Below, piece after piece: positions 50,503-60,128 of a stretch of 64,000 nt of DNA. The stretch is from Bacteroidetes bacterium ADurb.Bin013. Its GTDB lineage: Bacteria; Bacteroidota; Bacteroidia; Bacteroidales; UBA932. Where the stretch lies: assembly GCA_002071385.1 (NCBI GenBank), contig MWFB01000001.1:62001-126000 (forward strand), given 5' to 3'. The position numbers and the translations under genes were made by a program. Under the pieces are notes generated by a model. It saw only the letters and a program-made list of their open reading frames with translations. It had not been told where the DNA came from and did not search any database. Within the stretch, counting starts at the first letter, position 1; every line of letters begins with the position of its first letter.

Positions 50503-53295
50503 TTACACCCTTATTTTTTCTCGCAAGGCAAGGCCCGTCGGCAGATCGGGCCTTTGTGCCAAGCCTTCGGGTGTTCCGCAATAGCAACATGTTCCGCCCT
50601 TATCACCTGCTCCCGGACCGAGGTCTATGACCCAGTCTGCACATTTGACCACATCCATGTTGTGTTCCACGACCAGAACCGTATGCCCCTTTGAAATCAA
50701 CGCCGAAAAGGATTTCAGCAGTTTGTCGATATCGTAGACATGCAGTCCTGTGGTAGGTTCGTCAAATATGAACAGGAGATTGGTCATGGTGTTTTCCCTG
50801 GACAGGTAATAAGCCAGCTTCACCCGCTGGCTTTCCCCGCCGCTCAGGCTGCTGCTGCTTTGACCCAGCTTGATATAGGACAAACCTACCTGGTCAAGGG
50901 GCATGAGCCTTTCGACTATACGACGGGCAGTGGGATCGTCATGGGAAGAAAAAAAGTCTATCGCTTCGCGGACTGTCATTTCCAGCACATCGTATATATT
51001 CCTTTCCTTGTACCTGACTTCCAGGATATCGGGCTGGAAGCGTTTGCCCTGGCATGACTCACAGGTCAGGGTCACATCCGCCATGAATTGCATCTCTACC
51101 TTGACAACACCCTCTCCCTGACATTCGGGGCAGCGTCCGCCCTCAATATTGAAAGAAAAATGAGAATGTCCGTAACCGTTCATGCGTGCGTACGGTTGTT
51201 CGGAAAACAGCTTTCTTATATCGTCGTAAGCCTTGATATAGGTAACCGGATTTGACCGGGAAGATTTTCCGATTGGATTCTGGTCAACCAGTTCCACGCC
51301 TCCTATCCGGTGCACGTCCCCTGTCAGGCGGCTGAACAACCCGGGTGCCGGAATCCTGCTCTGATGGTATTCCCTGCCCAGGGCATAATACAACACATCC
51401 CTCACCAGGGAAGATTTGCCCGATCCGCTAACCCCCGTAACGGCTGTAAATACCTGCAGTGGGAACTTCACATCGATTCCCTTCAGGTTGTTATGAGTCG
51501 CTCCTTCAACGGATATATAGGAATTCCATCCCAACCGGTGTGTGGGCACCGGGATAACGTCAGGGTTGGAAAGGAAACGGAGGGTATAGCTATCTCCCGG
51601 ATCACAGGCTTGCCCGGGCTGCAAGGGAGGTCCCTGGTATACAAGTTTGCCCCCGTCCCTGCCCGCCAGCGGTCCAATATCGATGATCTGGTCAGCCGCG
51701 CGCATGATCTCCTCGTCATGTTCCACAACCAGCACTGTGTTGCCCAGGTCTTTCAGGGCTTTGAGCGAGGACAAAAGCCTCAGGGTATCCCGGGGATGCA
51801 GGCCGATGCTCGGCTCGTCAAGAATGTACAGGCTGCCTACCAGCGAGCTTCCCAGGGAGCTTACCAGGTTGACACGCTGACTTTCACCTCCGCTCAACGT
51901 GGAAGACCTCCGGTTCAGTGTCAGGTAACCAAGCCCCGTCTGGTTCAGGAAGCGCAGGCGGGACGTGATTTCCTGCAACGTCCTTTTAGCAATCTCCAGC
52001 TCCTGCTTGTCCCATGTGGCTGCATTGAAAAAGCCCTCCAGTTCTTCAACATTCATGTCCAGCAACTGGTCTATGCGCTTGCCTTTTATTTTCACGTAAG
52101 ATGATTCTTTACGCAACCTGGTTCCGCCGCATGCGGGACATAGTGTTTTCCCGGTATAGCGGCTTATCAGTATCCTGTTCTGGACTTTGTACCGGGCCGA
52201 TTCCAGTTTTTTGAAGAACCGGTTGATGCCCGTGACGTGTTCATCCCCGTTCCACAGCCATTCCCTCTCTTGGGCAGAAAGACCGCTATAGGGCTTGTGA
52301 ACGGGGAATCCTGCCCTGGAAGCATACCTGATCACTTCATCCCGGTAGGCACCCATGACATCACCCCTCCAGCAGGCAACGGCATGCTGGTAGACAGACA
52401 GGGTCCGGTCCGGAATGACCAGCAATTCATCTATGCCTGTCACCTGCCCGAAGCCGCCACATTCGGGACAAGCCCCCAACGGGCTGTTGAAGCTGAAAAG
52501 ATGCTCGGTGGGCTCCATGAAGGTTATTCCATCGGCTTCAAAACGTTTGGAAAAAGCCACCATTTCCTCTCCTGTAAGGACAAAAAGCGCCCCCTGGCCC
52601 ATGGTGAAGGCTGACCGTACCGATTCCAGTATACGTGCCCTGTTATCAGGATCATCCGCAGTCCCCACCCGTCCGGTCAGCAGAAGGACATTCCGCGATG
52701 CATATTTTTCCATATCCCTGAGAAGGTCCTCTGTGCGCACCACTTCTGTTCCGTCATGATACCGGGTATATCCTTCCTGCTGAAGCATCAGGAGGTTCTC
52801 TACCCTGCGCTGTGCATCCTCCCATCCAAACGGGGCCAGAATCATGGCAGACGTTCCAGGTGGCAGGGATACTATGTATTGCAGGACATCTTCCTGGGTG
52901 TGGCACCTGACTTCTTCCCCTGTAACCGGAGAATATGTCCTCCCGATACGGGCATATAAAAGACGCAGGTAATCATATATTTCCGTGGTTGTTCCCAGCG
53001 TGGAGCGGGGATTGCGCGTATTGACCCTCTGTTCGATGGCGATGGTGGGCGGTATTCCCTCTATGGAATCCACATCGGGTTTTTTGATCCTCCCCAGGAA
53101 CTGACGGGCATACGCAGACAGGCTTTCCACGTAGCGCCTTTGCCCCTCGGCAAAAAGCGTGTCAAAGGCCAGCGATGATTTTCCCGAACCAGAAACCCCG
53201 GTGATGACTATCAGTTTGTCCCTGGGGATATCCAGCGATATATCCTTCAAATTGTGAACGCGTGCGCCCTTGACGACAATTTTTTCTTCATCCAT
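50503..53295 (-). CDS. uvrA: Excinuclease ABC subunit A
   Basis: A 930-residue damage-recognition ATPase of nucleotide excision repair. Two ABC modules are visible: Walker [16 protein letters not shown] near the N terminus and [15 protein letters not shown] near residue 635; ABC signatures [12 protein letters not shown] and [13 protein letters not shown]; zinc fingers CPECGGFG and CPECQGEG with their partner cysteines. The length is normal. The start lies 4 bases after the rel stop, so it is the last gene of uvrB-rel-uvrA. Confidence 0.97.
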   Translation of the reverse strand: MDEEKIVVKGARVHNLKDISLDIPRDKLIVITGVSGSGKSSLAFDTLFAEGQRRYVESLSAYARQFLGRIKKPDVDSIEGIPPTIAIEQRVNTRNPRSTLGTTTEIYDYLRLLYARIGRTYSPVTGEEVRCHTQEDVLQYIVSLPPGTSAMILAPFGWEDAQRRVENLLMLQQEGYTRYHDGTEVVRTEDLLRDMEKYASRNVLLLTGRVGTADDPDNRARILESVRSAFTMGQGALFVLTGEEMVAFSKRFEADGITFMEPTEHLFSFNSPLGACPECGGFGQVTGIDELLVIPDRTLSVYQHAVACWRGDVMGAYRDEVIRYASRAGFPVHKPYSGLSAQEREWLWNGDEHVTGINRFFKKLESARYKVQNRILISRYTGKTLCPACGGTRLRKESSYVKIKGKRIDQLLDMNVEELEGFFNAATWDKQELEIAKRTLQEITSRLRFLNQTGLGYLTLNRRSSTLSGGESQRVNLVSSLGSSLVGSLYILDEPSIGLHPRDTLRLLSSLKALKDLGNTVLVVEHDEEIMRAADQIIDIGPLAGRDGGKLVYQGPPLQPGQACDPGDSYTLRFLSNPDVIPVPTHRLGWNSYISVEGATHNNLKGIDVKFPLQVFTAVTGVSGSGKSSLVRDVLYYALGREYHQSRIPAPGLFSRLTGDVHRIGGVELVDQNPIGKSSRSNPVTYIKAYDDIRKLFSEQPYARMNGYGHSHFSFNIEGGRCPECQGEGVVKVEMQFMADVTLTCESCQGKRFQPDILEVRYKERNIYDVLEMTVREAIDFFSSHDDPTARRIVERLMPLDQVGLSYIKLGQSSSSLSGGESQRVKLAYYLSRENTMTNLLFIFDEPTTGLHVYDIDKLLKSFSALISKGHTVLVVEHNMDVVKCADWVIDLGPGAGDKGGTCCYCGTPEGLAQRPDLPTGLALREKIRV

Positions 53296-53299
53296 GACC

Positions 53300-55393
53300 T
53301 TACTCCCTTACCGCTTTAGTGATCCCCCTTATCTTCCTGAGCTGGAACAACAGCAAATCAACCTGTTTGTTGGAGCTGACCGCCACCTGCAACTTTCCTG
53401 CAATTTTTCCTCCCTGGCCCGAGAACGTGAAACTGCGCAGATTGAGCGAAAGGTTCCCTATCACATCGCTGATCTCCTGTGCCAGCCCGATTTCCTGGTA
53501 CGCCGTGAACCTGATGGTAATCTGGAACATAGCCGAGGTGACCTTTTCGCGCCACCTCACTTTCTGTATCCGGTAGGGATACCGGGTCATCAGCCTGGCG
53601 GCATTGGGACAGCTCATCCTGTGTATCTTGATACCTTCCTTGATGGACACGAACCCGAACACTTCATCCCCTATCACCGGGTTGCAGCACCTGGCCAGTT
53701 TATAGCCAATCCTGCCAAAATTATCATCTATTACCAGATAGTCACCCTCCCTGTAGCTGGTTTTTTCTTCAGCGTGTTCCGGCGGCGTGCTTCCTGTCTC
53801 CGGTTTCTCAGATGTATCTTCTTTATCCTTCAGCAAAAACAACTTGATATCCTGGAGGGAAATATCTTCCCGGGCAACAGCCGCATAAAAATCGCTGATC
53901 TGCTTTATCCGGAAGTGTTTCATCAACTGCATCAAATCCTCCGGTGTCAGTTCCATTTTCCAGTTTTTCAACCGGCGTTCCAACATCTCCCTGCCCGCCA
54001 CATCCTGGATTCCTTCTTCCTCACGCAGTTTCTGGCGGATCTTGTTCCTGGCCTTTCCCGATACCACAAAGCCGAGCCAGTCCCTTGACGGCTTTTGGTT
54101 CCTGGACGTGAGGATTTCCACCACATCTCCGGTTTGCAGGGTATCACGGACCTGTGACATCTTTCCATTCACCCTTCCTCCGGTACATCTAAGGCCTATG
54201 TTCGAGTGGATCTCAAAGGCGAAATCAAGCACCGTGGCCCCGGCGGGCAGGCGTCTTAAATCCCCGGCCGGCGTGAAGACGTAGATCTCGTTGGACTTGT
54301 ACAGATCCTTTTCAGCAGAAGAAAAATCTTCCTGCGGATTCTGCAGCCTCTTCCTGACCCCGGCAAGCCAGTCATTCATCACCTGTTCGTTTTTCACGCC
54401 TTTGTAAGCCCAGTGCGCTGCCACGCCAAACTCGGCTACAATATCCATCCTGCGGCTGCGGATCTGCACCTCAAGTGCAGCTCCTTCCGGCGTACGCACG
54501 GTGATATGCAGCGATTCATACCCGCTGGCCTTGGGTACCGTGATCCAGTCCCGCATCCTCTCGGGAATGGGTTCATAAATCTGCGTGACTATTGAATAAA
54601 CCTGCCAGCAGACCTCCTTTTCCCTGTCAGGTGTAGTGTCCACAATAAACCGGATGGCCAGGATATCGTATACCTCATCCACGCCTACCTGCTGTATCTG
54701 CATCTTGCGCCAGATAGAATAGGTGGTTTTTGTACGGCTCTTCAGCTCATAACGGATTCCGGCTTTCCTGAGTTCTTTTTCCAATGGTTGCACAAACCCG
54801 GCGATCTGCTTCTTTCGCTCTATTTCATTAGCCCTCAGGTTATTGGTGATCAAACGGTAATCTTCAGGCTGGATTACCTTGAAAGAAAGGTCTTCCAGCT
54901 CGCTCTTGATCCTGTACAAACCCAGCTGGTGTGCAAGCGGGGCGTACAGCATCATGGTTTCTGTGGCTTTTTTGATATGGTCGTTTCGGGGAAAACAATC
55001 CGCCAGGGACCGCATTACTTCCAGCCTGTCGGCAAGTTTGATCAGGGTAACCCTTGGATCGGCAGAATAGGAAATGATCAGTTTCCTGTAATTCTCGGCC
55101 TGCAGGCGCGTATCCCTGGGATTGATGGTAGATATCTTGTTCAGCCCCACGACCATGGAGCCGGTTTCATGGCCAAATAAAGAAGCGATCTCTGCCAGCA
55201 GTTCCGGATGTTTACGGCTGGCCTCATGCAGGTAAACCGTAGCAACTGCCTCGCCGGCAAGGCCGATTTCCTTTTCCACGATGGCCGCCACCGCGTCCAC
55301 GTGCTGCATGAAGGGAGCGCCATTGCCCCGTTTCAGCCCTTCCAGCCTGGCGGCAGCATACTCCTTTGCCTTATCGATCATGGTTTGATTCAT
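53300..55393 (-). CDS. RelA/SpoT-family (p)ppGpp synthetase with inactive hydrolase site
   Basis: A 697-residue long RSH protein of the stringent response. HD region: His31 and His56 are kept, but HD is His56-Glu57, the catalytic ED pair is Arg60-Lys61, and ADRLHN is ADRLEV, so hydrolysis should be lost. The synthetase domain is complete: KSRTKTTYSIWRKM, YDILAIRFIV, SGYESLHITV, and LEVQIRSRRMD. TGS (EIYVFTPAGDLRRLP), a conserved-cysteine region (ARCCNPVIGDEV) and a C-terminal ACT domain follow. It overlaps uvrB by 4 bases and precedes uvrA by 4. A second, hydrolase-competent RSH is expected elsewhere in the genome. Confidence 0.9.
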   Translation of the reverse strand: MNQTMIDKAKEYAAARLEGLKRGNGAPFMQHVDAVAAIVEKEIGLAGEAVATVYLHEASRKHPELLAEIASLFGHETGSMVVGLNKISTINPRDTRLQAENYRKLIISYSADPRVTLIKLADRLEVMRSLADCFPRNDHIKKATETMMLYAPLAHQLGLYRIKSELEDLSFKVIQPEDYRLITNNLRANEIERKKQIAGFVQPLEKELRKAGIRYELKSRTKTTYSIWRKMQIQQVGVDEVYDILAIRFIVDTTPDREKEVCWQVYSIVTQIYEPIPERMRDWITVPKASGYESLHITVRTPEGAALEVQIRSRRMDIVAEFGVAAHWAYKGVKNEQVMNDWLAGVRKRLQNPQEDFSSAEKDLYKSNEIYVFTPAGDLRRLPAGATVLDFAFEIHSNIGLRCTGGRVNGKMSQVRDTLQTGDVVEILTSRNQKPSRDWLGFVVSGKARNKIRQKLREEEGIQDVAGREMLERRLKNWKMELTPEDLMQLMKHFRIKQISDFYAAVAREDISLQDIKLFLLKDKEDTSEKPETGSTPPEHAEEKTSYREGDYLVIDDNFGRIGYKLARCCNPVIGDEVFGFVSIKEGIKIHRMSCPNAARLMTRYPYRIQKVRWREKVTSAMFQITIRFTAYQEIGLAQEISDVIGNLSLNLRSFTFSGQGGKIAGKLQVAVSSNKQVDLLLFQLRKIRGITKAVRE

Positions 55394-57381
55394 TTGCGTA
55401 ATTTTTCAAGACCATACATTTCATCACGGAACCTGGCAGCCGTAATGAAATCCAGTTTGGTGGCCGCCTCTTCCATTCTTTTCCTGGCCGTCGCTATGGC
55501 TTTTTCCAGTTGTTGCGGAGTCATGGCCCGGGCTACCGGGTCTTCAGCCACCATGGAAATGACATCCGGTGCCTCGCTGTAGGCCGGTTCCTGGCTCATG
55601 GTACGACGGATATTAAGGGCTATCTGGGTAGGAGTGATCCCGTTTTCACGGTTGTATTGCATCTGCTTGTTCCGGCGTCTATCCGTTTCCTCAATGGTCC
55701 GGGCCATGGAATCGGTTATCTTGTCCGCGTACATGATCACGCGCCCGTCCACGTTTCGTGCAGCCCTTCCGGCCGTTTGGGTAAGGGCTCGCTCCGAACG
55801 CAGAAAGCCCTCCTTATCGGCATCCAGTATGGCCACCAGGGAAACCTGCGGCAGGTCCAGTCCCTCACGCAACAGGTTAACCCCCACCAGGACATCGTAA
55901 TACCCTTTCTGGAATTCCTCCAGTATCCTGATGCGCTCCAGCGTATCCACGTCAGAGTGTATATAGGTGCAACGAATGCGTATCTTCTGAAGGTATTTGT
56001 CCAATTCCTCCGCCATCCTTTTTGTCAGCGTGGTGACCAGCACACGCTGGTCTTTGGCGGCCCGTGACCTGATTTCTTCAATCAGGTCATCTATCTGCCC
56101 TTCCGTCTTCCGCACTTCAACAGGCGGATCCAGCAGTCCCGTGGGCCGGACCACCTGTTCCACTATCAGTCCACACGAGCGCTCCATTTCATAATCTGCC
56201 GGTGTGGCCGAAACATAGAAACGCTGCCCAATGACCTTGTCAAATTCCGCAAAGGTCAGGGGCCGGTTGTCTGCAGCTGCCGGCAGGCGGAATCCGTACT
56301 CAATGAGCACTTCCTTGCGGGAACGGTCACCTCCGAACATGGCCCGGATCTGGGGAAGTGTCACATGGCTCTCGTCAATTATAGTCAGGAAGTCATCCGG
56401 AAAATAATCCAGCAGGCAGAAAGGCCTTGTCCCTGGAGGTCTTCCGTCAAAATACCGGGAATAATTCTCAATTCCAGGGCAATAACCCAGCTCACGTATC
56501 ATTTCTATATCGAATTCCACGCGTTCCAACAACCTCCTTGCTTCCAGATGTTTGCCCAATTCTTTCAGTGTGGCCACCCTCTCCGTCAGGTCGTCCTGAA
56601 TGCTCCTTATGGCCTGTTCCTTTCTCTCTTTGGTGGTTACAAAAGCGCTGGCCGGATAAATGGCGATGCCTTCAATCCTTTCTATCACCCCCCCTGTCAT
56701 GGGATCCACGCGTTCGATGGAGTCAATGCGGTCGCCCCAGAAGGAGATCCTGCAGGCAATATCATCATAGGCCAGGTAAATGTCCACAACGTCCCCGCGG
56801 ACCCTGAAAGTCCCTCTTTTGAACTCGTTTTCGTTGCGCGAATAAAGCGCATCCACCAGCCTGTACAGCAATTTGTTGAAATCGTGTAACTCCCCGGTTT
56901 TCAATGTGATGGTATTGGCGTGGAAATCTTCCGGATTCCCTATGCCGTACAGGCAGGAAACACTTGATACCACAAGCACGTCACGCCGGCCGCTTAACAA
57001 AGAGGAAGACGTGCTCAGGCGCAGTTTCTCAATCTCGTCGTTAATGCTCAGGTCTTTTTCTATATAGACATCAGTGACAGGCAAATATGCTTCAGGCTGG
57101 TAATAATCATAGTAGGAAACGAAATATTCCACGGCATTCTCCGGGAAAAAACTTTTGAATTCGGCGTAGAGCTGGGCAGCCAGCGTCTTGTTGTGACTGA
57201 TGACCAGTGTGGGTCTTTGCAACCGCTCCACCACATTGGCCATGGTGAATGTCTTTCCTGAACCCGTCACTCCAAGCAGCACGGCGGCCTCTGTCCCTTC
57301 TGCCAGGAGAGAGGCTAACTGTTCAATGGCCTGCGGCTGATCTCCCGTAGGTGCATAAGGTGCCGTGAGCTTAAATTGCAT
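55390..57381 (-). CDS. uvrB: Excinuclease ABC subunit B
   Basis: A 663-residue DNA helicase-like core of nucleotide excision repair. Features are YAPTGDQPQAIEQL, Walker A LLGVTGSGKTFTMAN, the beta-hairpin region FVSYYDYYQPEAY, DESHVTLPQIRAM, GVNLLREGLDLP, QTAGRAARN, and the C-terminal UVR motif that contacts UvrA/UvrC (KRMEEAATKLDFITAARFRDEM). It has its own -7 element at 57400-57407 and a 4-base overlap with rel. Confidence 0.97.
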   Translation of the reverse strand: MQFKLTAPYAPTGDQPQAIEQLASLLAEGTEAAVLLGVTGSGKTFTMANVVERLQRPTLVISHNKTLAAQLYAEFKSFFPENAVEYFVSYYDYYQPEAYLPVTDVYIEKDLSINDEIEKLRLSTSSSLLSGRRDVLVVSSVSCLYGIGNPEDFHANTITLKTGELHDFNKLLYRLVDALYSRNENEFKRGTFRVRGDVVDIYLAYDDIACRISFWGDRIDSIERVDPMTGGVIERIEGIAIYPASAFVTTKERKEQAIRSIQDDLTERVATLKELGKHLEARRLLERVEFDIEMIRELGYCPGIENYSRYFDGRPPGTRPFCLLDYFPDDFLTIIDESHVTLPQIRAMFGGDRSRKEVLIEYGFRLPAAADNRPLTFAEFDKVIGQRFYVSATPADYEMERSCGLIVEQVVRPTGLLDPPVEVRKTEGQIDDLIEEIRSRAAKDQRVLVTTLTKRMAEELDKYLQKIRIRCTYIHSDVDTLERIRILEEFQKGYYDVLVGVNLLREGLDLPQVSLVAILDADKEGFLRSERALTQTAGRAARNVDGRVIMYADKITDSMARTIEETDRRRNKQMQYNRENGITPTQIALNIRRTMSQEPAYSEAPDVISMVAEDPVARAMTPQQLEKAIATARKRMEEAATKLDFITAARFRDEMYGLEKLRK

Positions 57382-57399
57382 AGGAATGATTCAAGACAG

Positions 57400-57407
57400 C
57401 AAATTTA
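57400..57407 (-). promoter_or_regulatory. -7 promoter element of uvrB-rel-uvrA
   Basis: TAAATTTG on the minus strand, 18 bases before the uvrB ATG. Confidence 0.5.
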
Positions 57408-57417
57408 CTGAAAAACG

Positions 57418-57945
57418 TCAGTACATCAAATACCCCGCCAAGCCACCCAGGGCCAGCAGCAAAATAGGATGGGCCCTGTAGAAGTATGCAGCCAGGAAAC
57501 TGGCTGAAAAGAGCAGGTAGCTGCGGAAATCCACAAAATTTTCTGGTGTGGCCATGTTCAGTACGGCAGCAGCGATCAATCCGGCCACAACCGGACGGAT
57601 GCCACTGAAAATGGCCTGGAAAGTCTTGTTTTGACTGTATTTTCTGTACACCCTTATCACAACGGACATCATGACCACAGAAGGGATGATGAGCGCAATG
57701 GTGGCCATGAAAGAACCCAGGACATTTCCTCCCGAGGCTGTATAACCTACATACGTAGCGGTATTTATGGCTACAGGGCCAGGCGTCATCTGCGATACAG
57801 CCACAATATCGGAAAAGCTCTCCATGGTCATCCAACCGTTATTGCGGACCACTTCGTCCTGGATGAGCGATAACATGGCATAGCCTCCCCCAAAACAAAA
57901 AACACCTATCTTGAAGAAAGTGTAGAATAATTCCAGGTATATCAT
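57418..57945 (-). CDS. Chromate-transporter family protein, half-size, second copy
   Basis: A 175-residue membrane protein of the short-chain CHR family. FFKIGVFCFGGGYAMLSLI and VAVSQMTPGPVAINTATYVGY are the family signatures, with about five or six transmembrane segments. Short-chain CHR proteins work in pairs with opposite topology. Overlap of 4 bases with the preceding copy supports a heterodimer. The transported anion is unproven; many members are not tied to chromate. Confidence 0.87.
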   Translation of the reverse strand: MIYLELFYTFFKIGVFCFGGGYAMLSLIQDEVVRNNGWMTMESFSDIVAVSQMTPGPVAINTATYVGYTASGGNVLGSFMATIALIIPSVVMMSVVIRVYRKYSQNKTFQAIFSGIRPVVAGLIAAAVLNMATPENFVDFRSYLLFSASFLAAYFYRAHPILLLALGGLAGYLMY

Positions 57946-58493
57946 GTGCTTCGCCTCCTCTTGCGGTGTTTATCAATGGTGTACCAGGCATACCCTCCCA
58001 GACCTGCAGCCAGGATGATCCAGACGGGAGATACGCCCAACAGCCAGATCAGCAGTGTTGCAACACAGGCTATCAGCCCGGTTGCATAAGTCAGCCCGAT
58101 GGAACGCATGGTGGTGATGACAGGAACAGCTATCAGGGCCACCACTACGGGACGCATGCCCAAAAAGATCTTCTCCACGACGGGATTATCCCTGAAATTC
58201 TGAAAGAAGATGGCCAGGGCCAGGATGGAAAAAAACGGGGCACAGACAGCACCCAGCACCGATACCAGAGAACCGCGTGTTCCTTTGACTTTATAGCCGA
58301 CCGCCACTGCCATATTCACGGCAATGACACCGGGCAGTGTCTGGGTTACAGCCACAATATCCGTAAAAACTGTTTTTGTTATCCACTTTTTACGGTCCAC
58401 CACCTCCCTCTCGATCACCGGCAACATGGCAAGCCCTCCTCCAATGGTGAAGGCCCCTATCCTGAAGAACACCTTGAAAAGTTCCCAATACAT
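57942..58493 (-). CDS. Chromate-transporter family protein, half-size, first copy
   Basis: A 183-residue short-chain CHR protein: FFRIGAFTIGGGLAMLPVIE and VAVTQTLPGVIAVNMAVAVGY match the second copy at the same places. It starts 2 bases after mtaB and overlaps its partner gene by 4 bases (ATGA). It ends in a basic tail (DKHRKRRRST), unlike the partner, which would fit opposite insertion of the two halves. Confidence 0.87.
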   Translation of the reverse strand: MYWELFKVFFRIGAFTIGGGLAMLPVIEREVVDRKKWITKTVFTDIVAVTQTLPGVIAVNMAVAVGYKVKGTRGSLVSVLGAVCAPFFSILALAIFFQNFRDNPVVEKIFLGMRPVVVALIAVPVITTMRSIGLTYATGLIACVATLLIWLLGVSPVWIILAAGLGGYAWYTIDKHRKRRRST

Positions 58494-58495
58494 GG

Positions 58496-59764
58496 TTAAT
58501 CCAATATGATTTCCACAACCGTATTGATCAGAGACCGGTCATAAGGGCGTTCTATCCGTATGTAGTTGCGGGTATACCCGTGCATTTTATCATTCCCTGT
58601 CTTTCCCTCAAACAAAACTTCCTCTTTCCTTCCCTTGTTTGCGAGGATAAACTCCTGGTGCAGCTTGTCGGACAATTGACCCAACATACGCGTCCTTTCG
58701 GTTATGATGCCTTCGCGGATCCTTTCCGACATCGGCAACTTGGCGGCAGGTGTGCCGGGCCTTGGAGAAAAAGGAAATACATGCAGGAAGGAAGGTTTCA
58801 GTGTTGCCAGCAGGTTATGGGTTTCCATAAAATCAGCCTCCGTTTCACCAGGAAAACCTGCGATCACATCAACGCCTATGAATGCAAAAGGCATCAGGGA
58901 ACGGATATGACTTACCTTGCCGGCAAACAGCTCCGGGTCATACCTTCTGCCCATTTTCCTGAGGATCCGGCTGCTGCCGCTTTGCAGGGGTATATGGAAA
59001 TGAGGAAGGAAACACTTCAGCCGGGCCGTCATTTCTATGATCTCCCCGGTCAGGAGATTTGGTTCAATGGAAGAAATCCTGTAGCGTTCAATCCCTTCTA
59101 CATATGACAACTGTCTGAGAAGGTCAGCAAAAGACTCCCCTGTTGTCTTTCCGAAATCTCCCGTGTTGACTCCTGTCAAGACAATCTCCTTCACCCCCCT
59201 GCCCGCGATCTCCCTGGCCTGCAGGACCACTTCGGCTATGGGAATGTTCCTGCTTCTTCCCCTGGCCAGCGGCACGGTGCAATAGGTACAACAATAATCA
59301 CACCCATCCTGTACTTTCAGAAAAGACCTGGTTCTTTCACGATGGTCCTCACCTCCGGACCAGGCGGGAAAAAAAACACTTCCCACAGTGCCCGTGCCGG
59401 GGAATAGGGCCCCAACGCCCGGATTACCAGCCACTTCTCCTACCCGGTCACGGAAATCCGTACCCAGTACAGTCTCCACTCCAGGAATCAGACGCAGGCT
59501 TTCTGCCCTCAGCTGTGCAGAGCATCCTGTAACAATGATTTGTGTTTTTGGATTGATATGCAAGGCTTTACGAATTGCTTGCCTGCTTTTTTTATCTGCG
59601 TGCTCGGTAACTGAACATGTATTGATGATGGTAATATCGGCACCCCTGGAAAGCCCTACCCTCTGATAGCCCCTATGGAGCAGATCCCTGGCCATGGTAG
59701 CACTTTCTGCATAATTGAGCTTGCAGCCCAGTGTTATTACAGTAAATGTACACGCCTCATTCAT
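58496..59764 (-). CDS. mtaB: tRNA t6A37 methylthiotransferase
   Basis: A 422-residue radical-SAM enzyme that converts t6A37 to ms2t6A37 in tRNAs reading ANN codons. The N-terminal UPF0004 domain has VITLGCKLNYAES with its cluster cysteines, INTCSVTEHADKKSR, and VTGCSAQL. The radical-SAM cluster is DGCDYCCTYCTVPLARG (CX3CX2C), with FHIPLQSGSSRILRKMGR later. A short TRAM-like end closes it. CKLN and the DYCCTYC form fit MtaB rather than MiaB or RimO. It overlaps folB by 8 bases. Confidence 0.93.
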   Translation of the reverse strand: MNEACTFTVITLGCKLNYAESATMARDLLHRGYQRVGLSRGADITIINTCSVTEHADKKSRQAIRKALHINPKTQIIVTGCSAQLRAESLRLIPGVETVLGTDFRDRVGEVAGNPGVGALFPGTGTVGSVFFPAWSGGEDHRERTRSFLKVQDGCDYCCTYCTVPLARGRSRNIPIAEVVLQAREIAGRGVKEIVLTGVNTGDFGKTTGESFADLLRQLSYVEGIERYRISSIEPNLLTGEIIEMTARLKCFLPHFHIPLQSGSSRILRKMGRRYDPELFAGKVSHIRSLMPFAFIGVDVIAGFPGETEADFMETHNLLATLKPSFLHVFPFSPRPGTPAAKLPMSERIREGIITERTRMLGQLSDKLHQEFILANKGRKEEVLFEGKTGNDKMHGYTRNYIRIERPYDRSLINTVVEIILD

Positions 59765-60125
59765 GCTGCAAATCCTTCATGGTCAGGGTAACAGAAGCGC
59801 TGCCCACTTCTCCCCCGCCCAACGCGGGTGATAGTTTTGAAACTTTCACTCGACAATCGGACAATGAAAAAGACCGGCATAGTGAGCGAAGGATCCTTCC
59901 GGCAACGTGTTCCAGCAGCCGGCTGGGTATGGACATTTCTGCACTGACCAGTTCGTATACACGGGAATAATCAACCGCGTCCTCCAGCTTGTCCGTAAAG
60001 GCAGCCGGACAGCCGTGGATTGACAACTCCACATCTACCGAAAAAAAAGTACCAATAAGACGTTCTTCGTCAAAGCACCCGTGATGGGAGTAAAATCTCA
60101 GATCTTTCAAAGCGATGGTTGCCAT
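59757..60125 (-). CDS. folB: Dihydroneopterin aldolase
   Basis: A 122-residue enzyme of folate synthesis converting 7,8-dihydroneopterin to 6-hydroxymethyl-dihydropterin and glycolaldehyde. Hallmarks are LRFYSHHGCFDEERLIG, VDYSRVYELV, and LLEHVAGRI, with the catalytic Glu (GCFDEE) and the C-terminal Lys in RVKVSKLSP. It lies 3 bases after the RsmI-like gene. Confidence 0.93.
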   Translation of the reverse strand: MATIALKDLRFYSHHGCFDEERLIGTFFSVDVELSIHGCPAAFTDKLEDAVDYSRVYELVSAEMSIPSRLLEHVAGRILRSLCRSFSLSDCRVKVSKLSPALGGGEVGSASVTLTMKDLQHE

Positions 60126-60128
60126 ATA

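Noticed and set aside
50465..50590. N-terminal extension of the OMP frame
   Set aside because: It runs into the end of uvrA, contains the promoter element and would bury the signal peptide.
53270..54088. Long plus-strand open frame (272 codons) opposite rel
   Set aside because: It is the complement of a well-supported RelA/SpoT gene, rich in His/Pro/Phe, and shows no motif or start signal.
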